A stretch of DNA of 8,649 nt from Bacteroidota bacterium (lineage in GTDB: Bacteria > Bacteroidota > Bacteroidia > NORP154): assembly GCA_002401055.1 (NCBI GenBank), contig NVRZ01000118.1:1-8649 (forward strand), given 5' to 3'. The notes under the pieces are model-generated. The model searched no databases, was not told the DNA's origin, and saw only the letters and a program-made list of their open reading frames with translations. Position numbers and translations under genes: made by a program. Below are positions 7,778 through 8,649 of the stretch, piece by piece; positions within the stretch are counted from its first letter, which is position 1; every line of letters begins with the position of its first letter.

Positions 7778-8649
7778 ATGAACGAAATCTCCCACGCTTT
7801 TTCGACCCCTAATATTTTTTACTTTTTGGCCGTACTAGCTGTTGCTCTATTTATTATTCTGACACTTAGAGGAATTAAGAAACCAGAGCTAAAAGAGGGA
7901 GATGATGAAAAGGAAAACTTTTACAACGAACGACTGGCATCTATTTTTGGCGATGCAGCCATCATAAGAAGAGTTACAATAATTCTACTTATTGGTTTTA
8001 TTCTCTTCTACTTTTTCTATTTTCAGGTTCGTGGAACAATCATAGAAGGCCACGTTAGAGAGTGGATGAACCTTCTAGTACGTTGGGCACACGTAGTCGT
8101 AGGAATAATGTGGATTGGGGCATCATTCTATTTTATCTTTCTGGAAAACAGCCTCAACAGAACTAAGAACCTCCGGGATGAGATTGCTGGCGATTTGTGG
8201 GCGGTTCACGGAGGCGGATTCTACTTTGTCGAGAAATATAAGCTGGCTCCAGACAAAATCCCAAAAAATCTTCATTGGTTTAAATACGAAGCTTACTTTA
8301 CCTGGATCACCGGATTCGCCTTGCTCTGGATCGTTTATTACATGAATGCCAGTGTAACAATGGTGAACCCGGATGTCTTGGATATTGAACCCGGCCACGC
8401 AGTCATTTTTGGAATCGCATCGCTTATTCTATCCTGGTTCGTATATGACTTGCTCTGCAAATCGACAATTGCAAAGAATAAGATTGTCTTTTCAATTATT
8501 GGCTTTGCGATTTTAACATTGTTCTCATGGGTGCTATCTCAAGTTTTGAGCCCCAGAGCGGCATACATCCATGTTGGGGCCCTTCTCGGCACCATTATGG
8601 CGGGTAATGTATTCTGGGTAATTATTCCAGCACAAAAGGCCATGGTTGC
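7778..8649 (+). CDS. puuD: Urate hydroxylase PuuD, membrane-bound (3' end missing)
   Basis: Integral membrane protein of the urate oxidase N-terminal (DUF989) family; 290 residues are visible before the right edge. PuuD oxidises urate to 5-hydroxyisourate, and full-length members carry a C-terminal cytochrome c domain that would pass electrons to the respiratory chain; that domain lies outside the window. Family hallmarks read here are EWMNLLVRWAHVVVGIMWIG (95-114), LWAVHGGGFYFVEKY (140-154), LHWFKYEAYFTW (165-176), FVYDLLCKS (221-229) and HVGALLGTIMAGNVFWVIIP (265-284, preceded by I264). Hydrophobic stretches around 13-31, 65-83, 101-122, 172-189, 206-226, 235-256 and 263-284 suggest at least seven membrane spans. 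About 85 residues, with two spans and a charged loop, precede the canonical core. The ATG at 7778 is the natural start but has no Shine-Dalgarno. Position directly downstream of xanthine dehydrogenase supports urate as substrate. Confidence 0.9.
   Translation, partial: MNEISHAFSTPNIFYFLAVLAVALFIILTLRGIKKPELKEGDDEKENFYNERLASIFGDAAIIRRVTIILLIGFILFYFFYFQVRGTIIEGHVREWMNLLVRWAHVVVGIMWIGASFYFIFLENSLNRTKNLRDEIAGDLWAVHGGGFYFVEKYKLAPDKIPKNLHWFKYEAYFTWITGFALLWIVYYMNASVTMVNPDVLDIEPGHAVIFGIASLILSWFVYDLLCKSTIAKNKIVFSIIGFAILTLFSWVLSQVLSPRAAYIHVGALLGTIMAGNVFWVIIPAQKAMV

Noticed and set aside
8123..8398. Minus-strand open frame of 91 codons
   Set aside because: It is antisense to the conserved core of puuD and has no independent support.

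Overview
The window holds two divergently transcribed gene groups, both built around molybdenum cofactor (Moco) enzymes. The sequence is AT-rich by eye. Start codons mostly lack a good Shine-Dalgarno sequence. The short gap between the two groups has elements resembling the Bacteroidota promoter (TTG, about 19 bases, TAnnTTTG). Together with the general look of the proteins, this suggests a member of the Bacteroidota, perhaps a marine or environmental Cytophagia/Flavobacteriia relative. That placement is an inference; no rRNA or other marker gene is present.

Left part, minus strand (1-3055): moaA, the first enzyme of Moco biosynthesis, is followed after 15 bases by a large FdhF/YdeP-family molybdopterin oxidoreductase that runs off the left edge. 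The substrate of this oxidoreductase family is not established.

Middle, 54 bases (3056-3109): a compact divergent promoter region with an 8-base palindrome, TAAATTTA.

Right part, plus strand (3110-8649): xdhC (Moco-insertion chaperone), xdhA (2Fe-2S/FAD subunit) and xdhB (Moco subunit) are packed with a 5-base gap and an ATGA overlap, so they are almost certainly one transcription unit. After a 137-base gap comes a membrane protein recognised as the urate hydroxylase PuuD, cut by the right edge.

How they fit together: XdhAB oxidises hypoxanthine and xanthine to urate. The purine-recognising Glu and Arg and the catalytic Glu of xanthine dehydrogenase are all present in XdhB. PuuD would then oxidise urate in the membrane and pass electrons to the respiratory chain, in place of a soluble H2O2-forming uricase. 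XdhC supplies mature cofactor to XdhB, and MoaA on the other strand feeds the common cofactor pool. The window therefore reads as a purine-salvage/catabolism operon beside a Moco gene and an uncharacterised Mo/W oxidoreductase. The families are all known; the less explained parts are the role of the YdeP-like enzyme here, the promoter architectures, and the long N-terminal extension of PuuD. No RNA genes, insertion sequences, CRISPR arrays or clear intrinsic terminators were seen, and no gene-free stretch exceeds 300 bases.
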